This document shows, piece after piece, positions 17,824 to 26,694 of a DNA stretch of 64,000 bases. Numbering within the stretch: the first letter of the stretch is position 1; the number at the start of each line of letters is the position of its first letter. This stretch comes from Exiguobacterium acetylicum DSM 20416 (GTDB lineage: Bacteria > Bacillota > Bacilli > Exiguobacteriales > Exiguobacteriaceae), in assembly GCF_000702605.1 (NCBI RefSeq), contig NZ_JNIR01000001.1, positions 2,994,001 to 3,058,000 of the forward strand, written 5' to 3'. The position numbers and the translations under genes were made by a program. The notes beneath the pieces were generated by a model. It saw only the letters and a list, made by a program, of their open reading frames with translations, made no database searches and was not told where the DNA came from.

Positions 17824-19959
17824 ATGAATACGTTTTTACTCATTAACTGGATTGCCTTCCTACTCGTCATCGGCTATGCGGGCTATCTGTTCACGTCACT
17901 CGTCAAAAGTCGTTATGCCGCCATTAAACGGGGAAAAAAGGCGGAATGGACACTGACGAACAAAGAACGACTTGACGCGGTCTTAGTCAACGTCTTCGGC
18001 CAAAAGAAATTATTAAAGGATAAGAAAAGTGGCGTTATCCACGTCATGATGTTCTACGGCTTCTTACTTGTTCAATTTGGAGCGATCGATTTTATCTGGA
18101 AAGGACTCGCCGTCGGTCAGCGTTTCCCGCATGTTCCACTCGGTCCGCTTTATCCGATTTTTACATTCTTCCAAGAAATCGTCATGCTTGTCATCTTGAT
18201 TGCCGTCGTTTGGGGATTTTATCGCCGGTACGTCGAGAAACTCGTCCGCTTGAAGCGGAATTTCATGGCAGGTCTTGCGTTGATCTTCATCGGTGGTTTG
18301 ATGGTCGCCGTCCTATTCGGAAATGGATTCTTCCTTGTCTATGAGAATCATTCGACGCTCGGTGAACCGGTCGCTTCAAGCATCGCGTTCTTATTCAGTT
18401 GGGTGCCGGAATCAGTTGCGTTCGGATTATTCGTCTTCTTCTGGTGGGCGCATCTCTTGTTCTTACTTAGCTTCATGGTCTACATCCCGCAAGGTAAACA
18501 CGCGCACTTGATTGCCGGTACAGCAAATGTCTGGCTCGGTCGGACGTCAAAAGTCGGGCGTTTGGCACCGATTGATCTATCCGTCATGGAAGAGGCAGAA
18601 GATGACGAAGCGGAGTTCAGCTTCGGCGTCAACCGGATCGAAGATTTCAATCAGAAACAGCTCGTTGATCTATATGCTTGCGTCGAGTGTGGACGCTGTA
18701 CGAACATGTGCCCAGCGAGCGGAACCGGTAAGATGCTGTCGCCAATGGATTTGATCGTTAAATTACGGGACCATCTCAACATGAAAACGGCAGCGATCAC
18801 CCAACGTTCGCCATGGGCACCTGCCTTTGCGTTTGAAGGATCGCAAGGCAACCAAATCGCTTCACTGGCAGCAGCGGGGCAGATGGATATCGTTCCGGAT
18901 TCATTGATTGGGAATGTCATTACGGAAGAAGAAATCTGGGCGTGTACGACTTGTCGGAACTGTGAAGATCAGTGTCCGGTCATGAACGAACATGTTGATA
19001 AGATCATCGACCTCCGTCGTCATCTCGTCATGATGGAAGGCAAGATGGATCCGGAGATGCAACGGACGATGGCAAACATCGAACGTCAAGGTAATCCGTG
19101 GGGGATGAACCGGAAAGAACGCGAAAACTGGCGGAAAAACCGGGATGAACTCGTCGTTCCGACAGCAAAGGAGAAGAAAAAAGCGGGCGAAGACTTCGAG
19201 TACCTGTTCTGGGTTGGTGCGATGGGATCGTACGATAACCGAAGTCAAAAAATCGCGATGGCGTTTGCGCGGATTCTAAACGAAGCTGACATCTCGTTTG
19301 CGATTCTCGGGAACGATGAGAAAAACTCAGGCGATACACCGCGCCGGATCGGGAACGAAGTCTTGTTCCAAGAACTTGCAGAAGCAAACATCAAATCATT
19401 TGAGAAATATGGCGTCAAAAAGATTGTCACGATTGATCCGCACGCCTACAACACATTCAAAAATGAGTACCCCGACTTCGGACTGAGTCCGGACGTTGAA
19501 GTCTATCACCATACTGAATTGCTTGCACGACTGATTGACGAGAAACGCATCACACCGCTCCATGAAGTCAAGGAGCGTGTTGTCTATCACGATTCGTGTT
19601 ACCTTGGTCGCTACAATGACATTTATGACGCACCACGTTATATTCTCGAGAAGATTCCAGGAATCACGCTCGTTGAGACGGAACGTAACCGGGAAAAAGG
19701 GATGTGTTGCGGTGCTGGCGGCGGGATGATGTGGCAAGAAGAGAAAGTCGGCGCACGGGTCAACGTCGCACGGACGGAACAATTGTTGACCGTCCAACCG
19801 TCTGTCATTGGGTCAGCATGTCCGTACTGTCTGACGATGCTCAGTGACGGCACGAAGGCGAAGGAAGTCGACGAGACGGTTGCTACGTACGATGTCGTCG
19901 AATTACTCGAACGGTCAATCGTCGGTGTACCGGTCGAAGAACCTGTTGTAACCGTATAA
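17824..19959 (+). CDS. fadF: FadF-like membrane iron-sulfur reductase
   Basis: The protein is 711 aa from ATG 17824, with GAAAGGGG upstream; the frame also opens at 17770. The N-terminus has about five to six membrane helices of the NarI/heterodisulfide-reductase gamma type. Two 4Fe-4S clusters follow, CVECGRCTNMCP and CTTCRNCEDQCP. Then come two CCG domains with CYLGRYND, CCGAGGGMMW and SACPYCLTM. This matches B. subtilis FadF (YwjF), thought to pass electrons from acyl-CoA dehydrogenase and ETF to the quinone pool. The FadR box upstream supports a role in beta-oxidation. The acyl-CoA dehydrogenase gene is not adjacent here. Confidence 0.9.
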   Translation: MNTFLLINWIAFLLVIGYAGYLFTSLVKSRYAAIKRGKKAEWTLTNKERLDAVLVNVFGQKKLLKDKKSGVIHVMMFYGFLLVQFGAIDFIWKGLAVGQRFPHVPLGPLYPIFTFFQEIVMLVILIAVVWGFYRRYVEKLVRLKRNFMAGLALIFIGGLMVAVLFGNGFFLVYENHSTLGEPVASSIAFLFSWVPESVAFGLFVFFWWAHLLFLLSFMVYIPQGKHAHLIAGTANVWLGRTSKVGRLAPIDLSVMEEAEDDEAEFSFGVNRIEDFNQKQLVDLYACVECGRCTNMCPASGTGKMLSPMDLIVKLRDHLNMKTAAITQRSPWAPAFAFEGSQGNQIASLAAAGQMDIVPDSLIGNVITEEEIWACTTCRNCEDQCPVMNEHVDKIIDLRRHLVMMEGKMDPEMQRTMANIERQGNPWGMNRKERENWRKNRDELVVPTAKEKKKAGEDFEYLFWVGAMGSYDNRSQKIAMAFARILNEADISFAILGNDEKNSGDTPRRIGNEVLFQELAEANIKSFEKYGVKKIVTIDPHAYNTFKNEYPDFGLSPDVEVYHHTELLARLIDEKRITPLHEVKERVVYHDSCYLGRYNDIYDAPRYILEKIPGITLVETERNREKGMCCGAGGGMMWQEEKVGARVNVARTEQLLTVQPSVIGSACPYCLTMLSDGTKAKEVDETVATYDVVELLERSIVGVPVEEPVVTV

Positions 19960-19972
19960 TAAAGTGGGATGA

Positions 19973-20011
19973 AACGATTATTCTCGTGCGAACGGGAGTA
20001 GTCGTTTTTTT
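19973..20011 (+). terminator. Terminator after fadF
   Basis: AACGATTATTCTCGT (19973-19987) pairs with 19992-20006 (some G-U pairs) and is followed by Ts. Confidence 0.82.
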
Positions 20012-20094
20012 CTCTAAAAAAGCGCGACGTTTTACTGTATGGTTTTGACATGATAAGATAAAAGAACTAGCTATGGAAAGGAGGTGAGAATCTT

Positions 20095-20483
20095 TTGGGA
20101 AGGCGTTACTTCGAATCGGTCAGGTCGCGGAGACCACCGGCTTATCAAAACGAACGATCGATTACTACACATCACTTGGTCTGTTAACACCAGAGCGCAC
20201 CGCATCTGGTTACCGTTTGTATGACGAATCGGTCATTCATCAAATCGAAAAGATTGAATATTTGAAGTCTCAACGGCTTTCCCTGCAAGAGATTCTTGCT
20301 TCTTTTACGGAACGGGAACAAAAAACAGGGGAGACGATTTATCAGGAAGTGAAACAACTTCAGGCGACGGTTGAAGGACTCGAGCAGCGTTTGTTAGATT
20401 CGACGGACGTCGAAAAACAAGCGATTCGCTTAGAATTGTCACGGCGTCTGACATTGATTGCTTCCTTGATTGCACAGCTTTAA
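20095..20483 (+). pseudogene. MerR-family regulator with start codon out of frame
   Basis: From 20106 the frame encodes a clear MerR N-terminus (LRIGQVAETTGLSKRTIDYY, then GLLTPERTASGYRLYDES). A coiled-coil dimerisation region follows to the stop at 20483. No ATG, GTG or TTG exists in this frame between the upstream stop (20085) and residue TTG 20217, which would remove the whole DNA-binding domain. A TTG at 20095 lies seven bases after a perfect GGAGGTGA but in another frame. One more G in the TTTTGGGA tract would restore TTG-GGG-AAG in frame. It is therefore either a one-base deletion or a sequencing error. Next to it is the CBS membrane protein. Confidence 0.8.
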
Positions 20484-20519
20484 TACAAAACAATGGAGGT
20501 GACCCCTGTTTAGGGGATT

Positions 20520-21835
20520 TTGGATACTATATTATTCATCAATTTATTTTTAGTGGTCTTGTTGATTGCGTTGACGGCGTTTTTCGTCGGATCGGAATTT
20601 GCTGTCGTTAAGGTTCGGATGTCGCGTTTGGATCAAATGATTCAAGAGGGAAACAAGAGTGCCGTCCTTGCGAAAAAATCGCGGGCGATCTTGATTATTA
20701 CTTGTCTGCCTGTCAGCTTGGTATCACGGTCACGGCACTTGGTCTTGGGGCACTTGGTGAACCAACCGTTGAAAAGATCTTGCATCCTGTCTTCGACGAC
20801 TTCGGGATCTCTGCTGCTGTTTCGACACTCTTGTCGTTTGGTATCGCATTTGTATCCGTAACGTTCTTACACGTCGTCATCGGTGAACTCGCGCCGAAGA
20901 CGCTTGCGATTCAGTATGCAGAACGCATGACATTGTTGTTTGCCCGTCCACTTTATGTGTTCGGTAAAATCATGTACCCATTCATTTGGTTACTCAACGG
21001 TTCAGCACGCTTATTCCTTGGTCTGTTCGGCGTCAAACCAGCAGGGCACGAACAAGCCCACTCGGAAGATGAATTGAAAATCATCATGGCGCAAAGTTTC
21101 CAAAGTGGTGAGATCAACCAAACAGAACTTGCCCTCATGCAAAACGTCTTTGCGTTTGATGAGCACATCGTCAAAGACTTGATGGTGCCGCGGATGCGGA
21201 TGGAGACGATCTCGGAACGTTTGACGAAGGATGAACTGATGGAAATCTTCATGGATAATCCATACACGCGTTACCCGGTCACAGAAGAAAATGATAAAGA
21301 CCGGATTCTCGGATACGTCAACGTCAAGGAAGTCTTGACGGATTATGCGAACGGAAATGAGCATCCGGTGACACACTATATCAAGGATTTACCGGTTGTT
21401 TCGGAAGTGACATCGCTTCAAGAGACACTTCGCAAGATGAAACGGACCCGGACCCATCTCGTTCTCGTCGTCGACGAGTACGGTGGAACGGCAGGTCTCG
21501 TCTCGATGGAAGACTTACTCGAAGAAATCGTCGGTGAAATCCGTGATGAATTCGACGCAGATGAAGTCGAAGAAATCGAACAGGTCAAATCGGACGAGTT
21601 CCTACTCGACGGTACAGTCTTGCTCGCTGACCTAGAAGAACGTTTCAATATTCGTTTTACGAATGTCGAAGATGTCGATACGATTGGTGGCTGGATTCAG
21701 ATGCACAACATTGATCTTCAGCCAGGTGAGCATATCGACACACCAGACTTCTCCGTCGAAGTGATGGAGATGGAAAACTATCAAATCAATCGCGTCAAGA
21801 TTTGGTTGCATCCAGCTGAACAAGCAGAAGCATAA
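20520..21835 (+). pseudogene. CNNM/CBS-domain membrane protein (hemolysin C family), frameshifted
   Basis: Two overlapping frames together make one protein of about 438 aa. Frame 1 (from TTG 20520) covers the first membrane helix up to SAVLAKK. Frame 2, read from about 20678, continues IAGDLDYYLSACQLGIT, then the rest of the DUF21 membrane domain, two CBS domains (KDLMVPRMRMET; VVDEYGGTAGLVSMEDLLEE) and the CorC_HlyC domain. One A is missing from the A6 tract at 20673-20678, where A7 gives AKKIAGDLDYYL without a break. Family members are linked to Mg2+/Co2+ transport. Either the gene is broken or the base call is wrong. Confidence 0.88.
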
Positions 21836-21841
21836 GATGGT

Positions 21842-21871
21842 CGGTTCCTCATGGAGGAACCGGCTTTTTTT
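21842..21871 (+). terminator. Terminator
   Basis: CGGTTCCTC (21842-21850) pairs with GAGGAACCG (21854-21862), then GC and seven Ts. Confidence 0.88.
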
Positions 21872-22013
21872 CATCGCATCAGTCAAAAAATCAAGAATGG
21901 ACGGATTGTGCGAACTTTCGGCAGTCATGATAGGAGAATGCAGAGAGGAGCGGGAATGTATTCTAATACGACTTTTTTGTTGATTCGCGTCCTATGAAAC
22001 GAGGAGGTATTCC

Positions 22014-23690
22014 GTGCTTGAGCAAATCCCATTCTTACTGAGTCGTTTAGGTATGTTAGCACTGTTAGCCTTTTTATTGTCCCAGTGGCGCATTTCCCGA
22101 TACATATTCAAGATGGACCGCGGAATGAACCTTCCACTGCTCTTCGCATTCGTGTCATCCGGTATTCTGATGAACTACGCAGGAATTGAACTTTCGCAAG
22201 ATACGACGATTGACCCGTTACTCGGGTTAGCTGTCGAAAAGGATGCCCTGTTGCTCGATACCCGACTCGCTGTCATCGTGACGAGTGGATTGATTGGTGG
22301 ACCGGTAGTCGGCGGCATCACGGGATGTTTGGTTGGTCTACATCGTTACGTGCTTGGTTCGTTAGGGGCAGAAGCAGGTTGGATCATCGCAATGCTCGCT
22401 GGACTTGCGAGCGGCTGGTATCGAAAACGCTGGCGTTTGCATGATGGTTATGCAATTGTTCCGCCCATCGGTATCGTATTGACAGCGTTATTGTTTGAGA
22501 GTGGCGTCACGTTATTGCTTGCACCGGATACGACGGAGGCACTGGATTTGATGGGTCGAGCCGCCTTTCCGTTACTGTTCGCAAATATGTGCGGTGTCGT
22601 ATTGTTCATCATGATTTTACGGACACAACTTCGACTCGAAGGTGCACTCTTCGTCGGGCAAACTGAGCGTTCCGACCGTTTACTGCAAGCGTTACAGCCC
22701 TTACGAAAGCAAGGATTGACTTCCGAAGTCGCGCGACAGATTGGAGCGACATTATTGAAGGAAACAAAGATGCAACGAATTGTCGTGCTCGGGGCGACAG
22801 AAGTCGTCATCGATATGACGGACCAGCAACCTGCAGTCTGTGGCGAGCAACCGAGACGGGAGGAACAACGATGGATCGAAGCAGAAGAACCCGTCCGACA
22901 AGAAGACGAGCAGACGGGGCAAATTTTAAGTTTTCACCCCATGCGTATCAACGGTCAAAAAGCAGGGGTCATCTGTTACTTTTCGAAGGATTTATTTGAT
23001 GATACCGTCGAGCGGATGACGGAACAACTTGTCCGTTTATTAGCACGAGAGCTACACATGCATCGAGAAGATCAGTTGCTTCGGTTAAGTGGAAGAAAGA
23101 TGAAACCGATGTTACACGTCAGCTATCTGAAAGGAATCATCGAAGAAATCCAGCGGACAGCTGACCCGGGAACGCCTGTTAAACATCAACTGAATGCACT
23201 GTTGCAGCTTCTGACAGCAGCGACGCGGCATGATGAACATCCACTACGCGAGGAATTGGCAACTTTAAAGGCATACTTATCATTAGAAGGAACGCGACGT
23301 CGTCCGAATCAACTGACCTCTGCGGATATCACGGTCGATCTTGATATCGAGACCGCTGTTGAAGAATACTTCGTGTTTCCATTCCTTGTGACACAGCTTG
23401 TCGATAATGCACTGCGTCATGCATTCGTAAAGGCAGGACGACATCACCGGATTGATGTCCGTGCTTTCAAGACGACGACAGACTGGGTCATCGAAGTTAC
23501 GGATAATGGGCAAGGTGTACCGCCTGCTGTGATGCAACAACTGGATCAAAAAGAAGCGGGTGATTCGAACCTGTTTCTGATTCGACGCGCATTAGACGTG
23601 ACATATGGTTCGGTCGCAACATTACATGTCCACTCAATCACGCATCAAGGTACTCGGATTGAAGTACGATTACCTCTTCCGTCCCTTTGA
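22014..23690 (+). CDS. LytS-like sensor histidine kinase with degenerate H box
   Basis: This 558-aa protein has an N-terminal 5TM-5TMR_LYT membrane domain (about residues 1-205), then a GAF-like region (about 215-350), and a kinase core. The ATPase part looks sound: PFLVTQLVDNALRHAF (N box) and VTDNGQGV (G1). The LytS phospho-acceptor motif NPHFLFN appears to have become KPMLHVSYL, with a histidine displaced by two positions. No LytT/LytR-type response regulator is adjacent. It may be a true kinase with an altered site or an ATP-binding sensor that no longer phosphorylates. GTG 22014 follows AGGAGG. Confidence 0.8.
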   Translation: MLEQIPFLLSRLGMLALLAFLLSQWRISRYIFKMDRGMNLPLLFAFVSSGILMNYAGIELSQDTTIDPLLGLAVEKDALLLDTRLAVIVTSGLIGGPVVGGITGCLVGLHRYVLGSLGAEAGWIIAMLAGLASGWYRKRWRLHDGYAIVPPIGIVLTALLFESGVTLLLAPDTTEALDLMGRAAFPLLFANMCGVVLFIMILRTQLRLEGALFVGQTERSDRLLQALQPLRKQGLTSEVARQIGATLLKETKMQRIVVLGATEVVIDMTDQQPAVCGEQPRREEQRWIEAEEPVRQEDEQTGQILSFHPMRINGQKAGVICYFSKDLFDDTVERMTEQLVRLLARELHMHREDQLLRLSGRKMKPMLHVSYLKGIIEEIQRTADPGTPVKHQLNALLQLLTAATRHDEHPLREELATLKAYLSLEGTRRRPNQLTSADITVDLDIETAVEEYFVFPFLVTQLVDNALRHAFVKAGRHHRIDVRAFKTTTDWVIEVTDNGQGVPPAVMQQLDQKEAGDSNLFLIRRALDVTYGSVATLHVHSITHQGTRIEVRLPLPSL

Positions 23691-23722
23691 CAACAATGGC
23701 ATTTTGCCATTGTTGTTTTTTT
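23691..23722 (+). terminator. Terminator
   Basis: CAACAATGGCA (23691-23701) pairs perfectly with 23705-23715, followed by seven Ts. Confidence 0.9.
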
Positions 23723-23779
23723 GTCTTGTTCCGAGGGTAAATACGAAAACAGGAAAATGTATCGTACAGGAGGAAGCAG

Positions 23780-24811
23780 ATGATGATTACAACAACAGAA
23801 GTGGGACAACTAGGTGATCAGTCCTTGTTACGATTCACGTTAGAGAATGTGCATGGGCATAGTATCGATATCTTGAACCGAGGCGCAAAAATTCTTGCCA
23901 TCCGGGTTCCGGATCAACATGGAATAATCGAAAATGTCGTACTCGCGTTTGACGACCTATCAGAATACCAAGATGATCCGCATCACTTAGGTGCAACGAT
24001 CGGGCGGGTCGGAGGGCGAATCGCAAACGGCGCGTTTGCGCTAGAAGGAATGACGTATGTACTCGAACAAAATGAGGGCGAGCATCACCTCCATGGGGGA
24101 AGCGAAAATTGGGCGAACCGGATGTTCACGCACGAAATCAACGACGACAAACTTGTTCTACGTTTAGATAGTCCAAGTGGTGAGAACGGGTATCCGGGTC
24201 ATTTGTCGTTCACGCTGACCTTCGAATGGACAGACGAGAACATCCTGCATATCCATTATGAAGCGGAGACGACAGCTTCGACACCATTCAGTCCGACGAA
24301 TCATACGTACTTTAATTTGACGGGTGAGGCAAAAACGACGATCGAACAGCATCTGTTACGAATGGATGCACCTTTTTATGTTCCGTTGACGAAAGATGCG
24401 GTACCGACCGGTGACATTCTCCCGGTGACAGACACCGTCTTTGATTTTCTCGATACCCGCCCGTTACATGAAGTGACACATGCATCAGACGAACAACTCC
24501 GCCAAGCAGGTAGTGGTGTCGATCACCCCTTCCTGCTTAGAGAGGGTGGAGAAATCGTTCTCGACGAACCAATCAGTGGGCGGCGATTGCGCGTCGTGAC
24601 GGATCAACCGGGAGTCGTCGTCTACACCGCTAATCATTTGTCGGGTGAGTTTACGATTTGCGGAAGACGAGCAACACCGTACCTCGGAATCTGCTTTGAG
24701 ACACAAGGATTACCGGATGCGATCAACCAACCGAATTTTCCTTCCGTCGTCTTGCATGCCGATGAGCACTATCATAAGCGTACATCGTTTCATTTTCAGA
24801 TGATGTCATGA
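23780..24811 (+). CDS. galM: Aldose 1-epimerase (galactose mutarotase)
   Basis: This 343-aa cytoplasmic protein has the family landmarks. These are GATIGRVGGRIANGAF, the substrate His in EHHLHGGSENW, the catalytic His in TNHTYFNLTG and the catalytic Glu in CFETQGLPDAINQPNFPS. It interconverts alpha and beta anomers of glucose or galactose. GGAGG lies six bases before ATG 23780 (ATG 23783 is also possible). No gal genes are adjacent. Confidence 0.93.
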   Translation: MMITTTEVGQLGDQSLLRFTLENVHGHSIDILNRGAKILAIRVPDQHGIIENVVLAFDDLSEYQDDPHHLGATIGRVGGRIANGAFALEGMTYVLEQNEGEHHLHGGSENWANRMFTHEINDDKLVLRLDSPSGENGYPGHLSFTLTFEWTDENILHIHYEAETTASTPFSPTNHTYFNLTGEAKTTIEQHLLRMDAPFYVPLTKDAVPTGDILPVTDTVFDFLDTRPLHEVTHASDEQLRQAGSGVDHPFLLREGGEIVLDEPISGRRLRVVTDQPGVVVYTANHLSGEFTICGRRATPYLGICFETQGLPDAINQPNFPSVVLHADEHYHKRTSFHFQMMS

Positions 24812-24881
24812 CGTTTCTTGCGATTTCCACTTCTGTATATGGTAGGATAAAGCGAGAAGAATCTAACGGAGGCTAAGGAAA

Positions 24882-25736
24882 ATGACTAAAATAGCATGGG
24901 TGACCGATAGTATGGCCTATTTCACGAAAGAAGAGGCAGAAGCGATCGGCGTCAATGTCGTACCGATTCAAATCTTACTCGGTGATACGGCGTATCAAGA
25001 GAATGCGATCACGGTCGAGCGATTGTTCCGTGCCCTAGATGCGGACAAAAAGCTGATTGCCAAAACATCACAACCAATTTTTGGGGAGTTCGTTGGAACA
25101 TATGAACGTCTGAAAGAAGAAGGTTATGACTGTGCAATTGCAGTGCACTGTACGAATGGATTATCGAGTACCGTCCAAAGTTCAGCATCAGCAGCGGAAG
25201 CAGCCAGCTTCCCCGTTCATATCATCGACTCTCATACGGCGTTTGAGAACCAACAAGAGTTCATTCGTTACGGGATGGAGCTCGCGGCACAGGGGAAATC
25301 CGTCGAGGAAATCGTCGCAGCCTTACAAGCGTTGACGAAAAAGACCCATTTCTATATGATCGTCGGTAATATGGAAACGATGCGCCGGGGTGGACGTGTC
25401 TCATCCGGTGACTTGTTCCTTGCGAACCTACTCAGCATCAAACCGATCATCACGACGGATGAAGCAGGAAAAATCGTACCATTCAAAAAAGCGCGTTCTT
25501 TAAAGAAAGCTTACATCGAAATGGTTAAACAAATCGATGAATCGATGCGTCAGCACACGTTCTACAAGAACCGGATTTATGTCGCGACGACGATGGCACC
25601 GGAAATGGCAACGGAACTGCGGCAACAAGTCGCAGCGAAGTTCCCGGATTTGACGATTCTTGAAGGCACGTTCGGACCAGCAATTGGAACACATGCTGGA
25701 GCAGAAACAGTCGGTCTATTCTGGATGAATGATTAA
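24882..25736 (+). CDS. DegV family fatty-acid-binding protein (FakB-like)
   Basis: This 284-aa two-domain protein begins KIAWVTDSMAYFT, has AKTSQPIFGEFVGTYE, and ends AIGTHAGAETVGLFW, all DegV/FakB signatures (the Ser and Thr near the N-terminus hold the fatty-acid carboxylate). FakB proteins bind fatty acids in the cytoplasm and present them to the kinase FakA. Cells usually carry several with different chain preferences. It is a single gene ending at a strong bidirectional hairpin. Confidence 0.92.
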   Translation: MTKIAWVTDSMAYFTKEEAEAIGVNVVPIQILLGDTAYQENAITVERLFRALDADKKLIAKTSQPIFGEFVGTYERLKEEGYDCAIAVHCTNGLSSTVQSSASAAEAASFPVHIIDSHTAFENQQEFIRYGMELAAQGKSVEEIVAALQALTKKTHFYMIVGNMETMRRGGRVSSGDLFLANLLSIKPIITTDEAGKIVPFKKARSLKKAYIEMVKQIDESMRQHTFYKNRIYVATTMAPEMATELRQQVAAKFPDLTILEGTFGPAIGTHAGAETVGLFWMND

Positions 25737-25751
25737 ATTAAAACGGATACG

Positions 25752-25785
25752 ACAAGAGGCGACGGATTTTTCCGTCGCCTCTTGT
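25752..25785. terminator. Bidirectional terminator
   Basis: A 15-bp perfect stem (25752-25766 with 25771-25785) with a TTTT loop lies between the convergent DegV and crcB genes. Confidence 0.85.
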
Positions 25786-25790
25786 TTCGT

Positions 25791-26141
25791 TCAAGCTGTA
25801 AGTGTGATTCCAAGGAAAGCTGCAAGAATTCCGAAACCGTAGCTCGAGATGAGATAGAGAGTAAGTACTTTACGATTTCCGTCCTGAAATAACTGTAATG
25901 TCTCGATTTTAAACGTCGAGAACGTTGTAAACGATCCAAGGAAACCGGTACCTAAGAGTAACGTCCATGTCGTATCCAGATGCGCACCGATGACGAGTCC
26001 GAGTAAAAACGAACCGAGTACATTAATCAGGAACGTCGCCAGAGGAAATTCGCGTTTCCAAAACGTCTTCATCCATTGACTGACGGCAAACCGACTGATA
26101 GCACCACAAAAAGCACCGATGGCAAGGGCGAGTAATTCCAT
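25791..26141 (-). CDS. crcB: Fluoride channel CrcB/Fluc, subunit 2
   Basis: This 116-aa protein has four membrane helices, GAISRFAVSQWM near the N-terminus, the NVLGSFLLGLVIG helix and GFLGSFTTFSTF, the polar track of Fluc fluoride channels. It starts immediately after the stop of the other crcB gene. Paired small crcB genes in Bacillota usually form dual-topology heterodimers that let fluoride leave the cell. Confidence 0.93.
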   Translation of the reverse strand: MELLALAIGAFCGAISRFAVSQWMKTFWKREFPLATFLINVLGSFLLGLVIGAHLDTTWTLLLGTGFLGSFTTFSTFKIETLQLFQDGNRKVLTLYLISSYGFGILAAFLGITLTA

Positions 26142-26540
26142 TCACCCACGTCCTTTCGTCACGTATCGCAGTCGTCGTGTCCCAAGCGCGTAACCAAGAT
26201 AAGACAGGAACAGACCGCCGAATAGGCTGACGAGCATATAGAGGAACGCGTCCGCTAGATGATGTTCGTTGAGTAAGGTCACGGTCTCGACGCTAAATGT
26301 CGAAAACGTCGTAAATGAGCCGATGAAGCCTGTTCCGATGGCTGTGATCGCATATTGATGCAAGAGTTTCGTTCGAAATAAAAAGTGTGTCGCGTAGCCG
26401 AGCAGAAAGCTACCGATCAAGTTGATCGCAAGCGTGGGCCACGGAAACGGACCGTTCGTAAAGTCGCCAATCAGCAGTCCAAGTCCATAACGTGCAGAGG
26501 CACCGAGAACACCTGCGAGACCTACGAGTACATAGAGCAT
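26142..26540 (-). CDS. crcB: Fluoride channel CrcB/Fluc, subunit 1
   Basis: This 132-aa four-helix protein has GASARYGLGLLI, NLIGSFLLGYATHF and GFIGSFTTFSTFSVET, all Fluc signatures. AGAGGA precedes the ATG. It is the first gene of the crcB pair. I looked for the fluoride riboswitch pattern in its 150-base leader and did not see it. Confidence 0.93.
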   Translation of the reverse strand: MLYVLVGLAGVLGASARYGLGLLIGDFTNGPFPWPTLAINLIGSFLLGYATHFLFRTKLLHQYAITAIGTGFIGSFTTFSTFSVETVTLLNEHHLADAFLYMLVSLFGGLFLSYLGYALGTRRLRYVTKGRG

Positions 26541-26694
26541 AGGAATCCTCTTTTCTGAAAAAAGTCTACGTTAACCGTACTCCCGCTCTCAAGAAAGCGT
26601 CAAGAAAAAAAGTCATCGGAGAGACTTAACGATTGAATTCTTTCTGCCGATGAACAATTGTATGACTTTACTATGATGAAGGAGTTTGAACAAG

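Noticed and set aside
26541-26694. Fluoride riboswitch before crcB
   Set aside because: I could not find the conserved aptamer strings on the minus strand.
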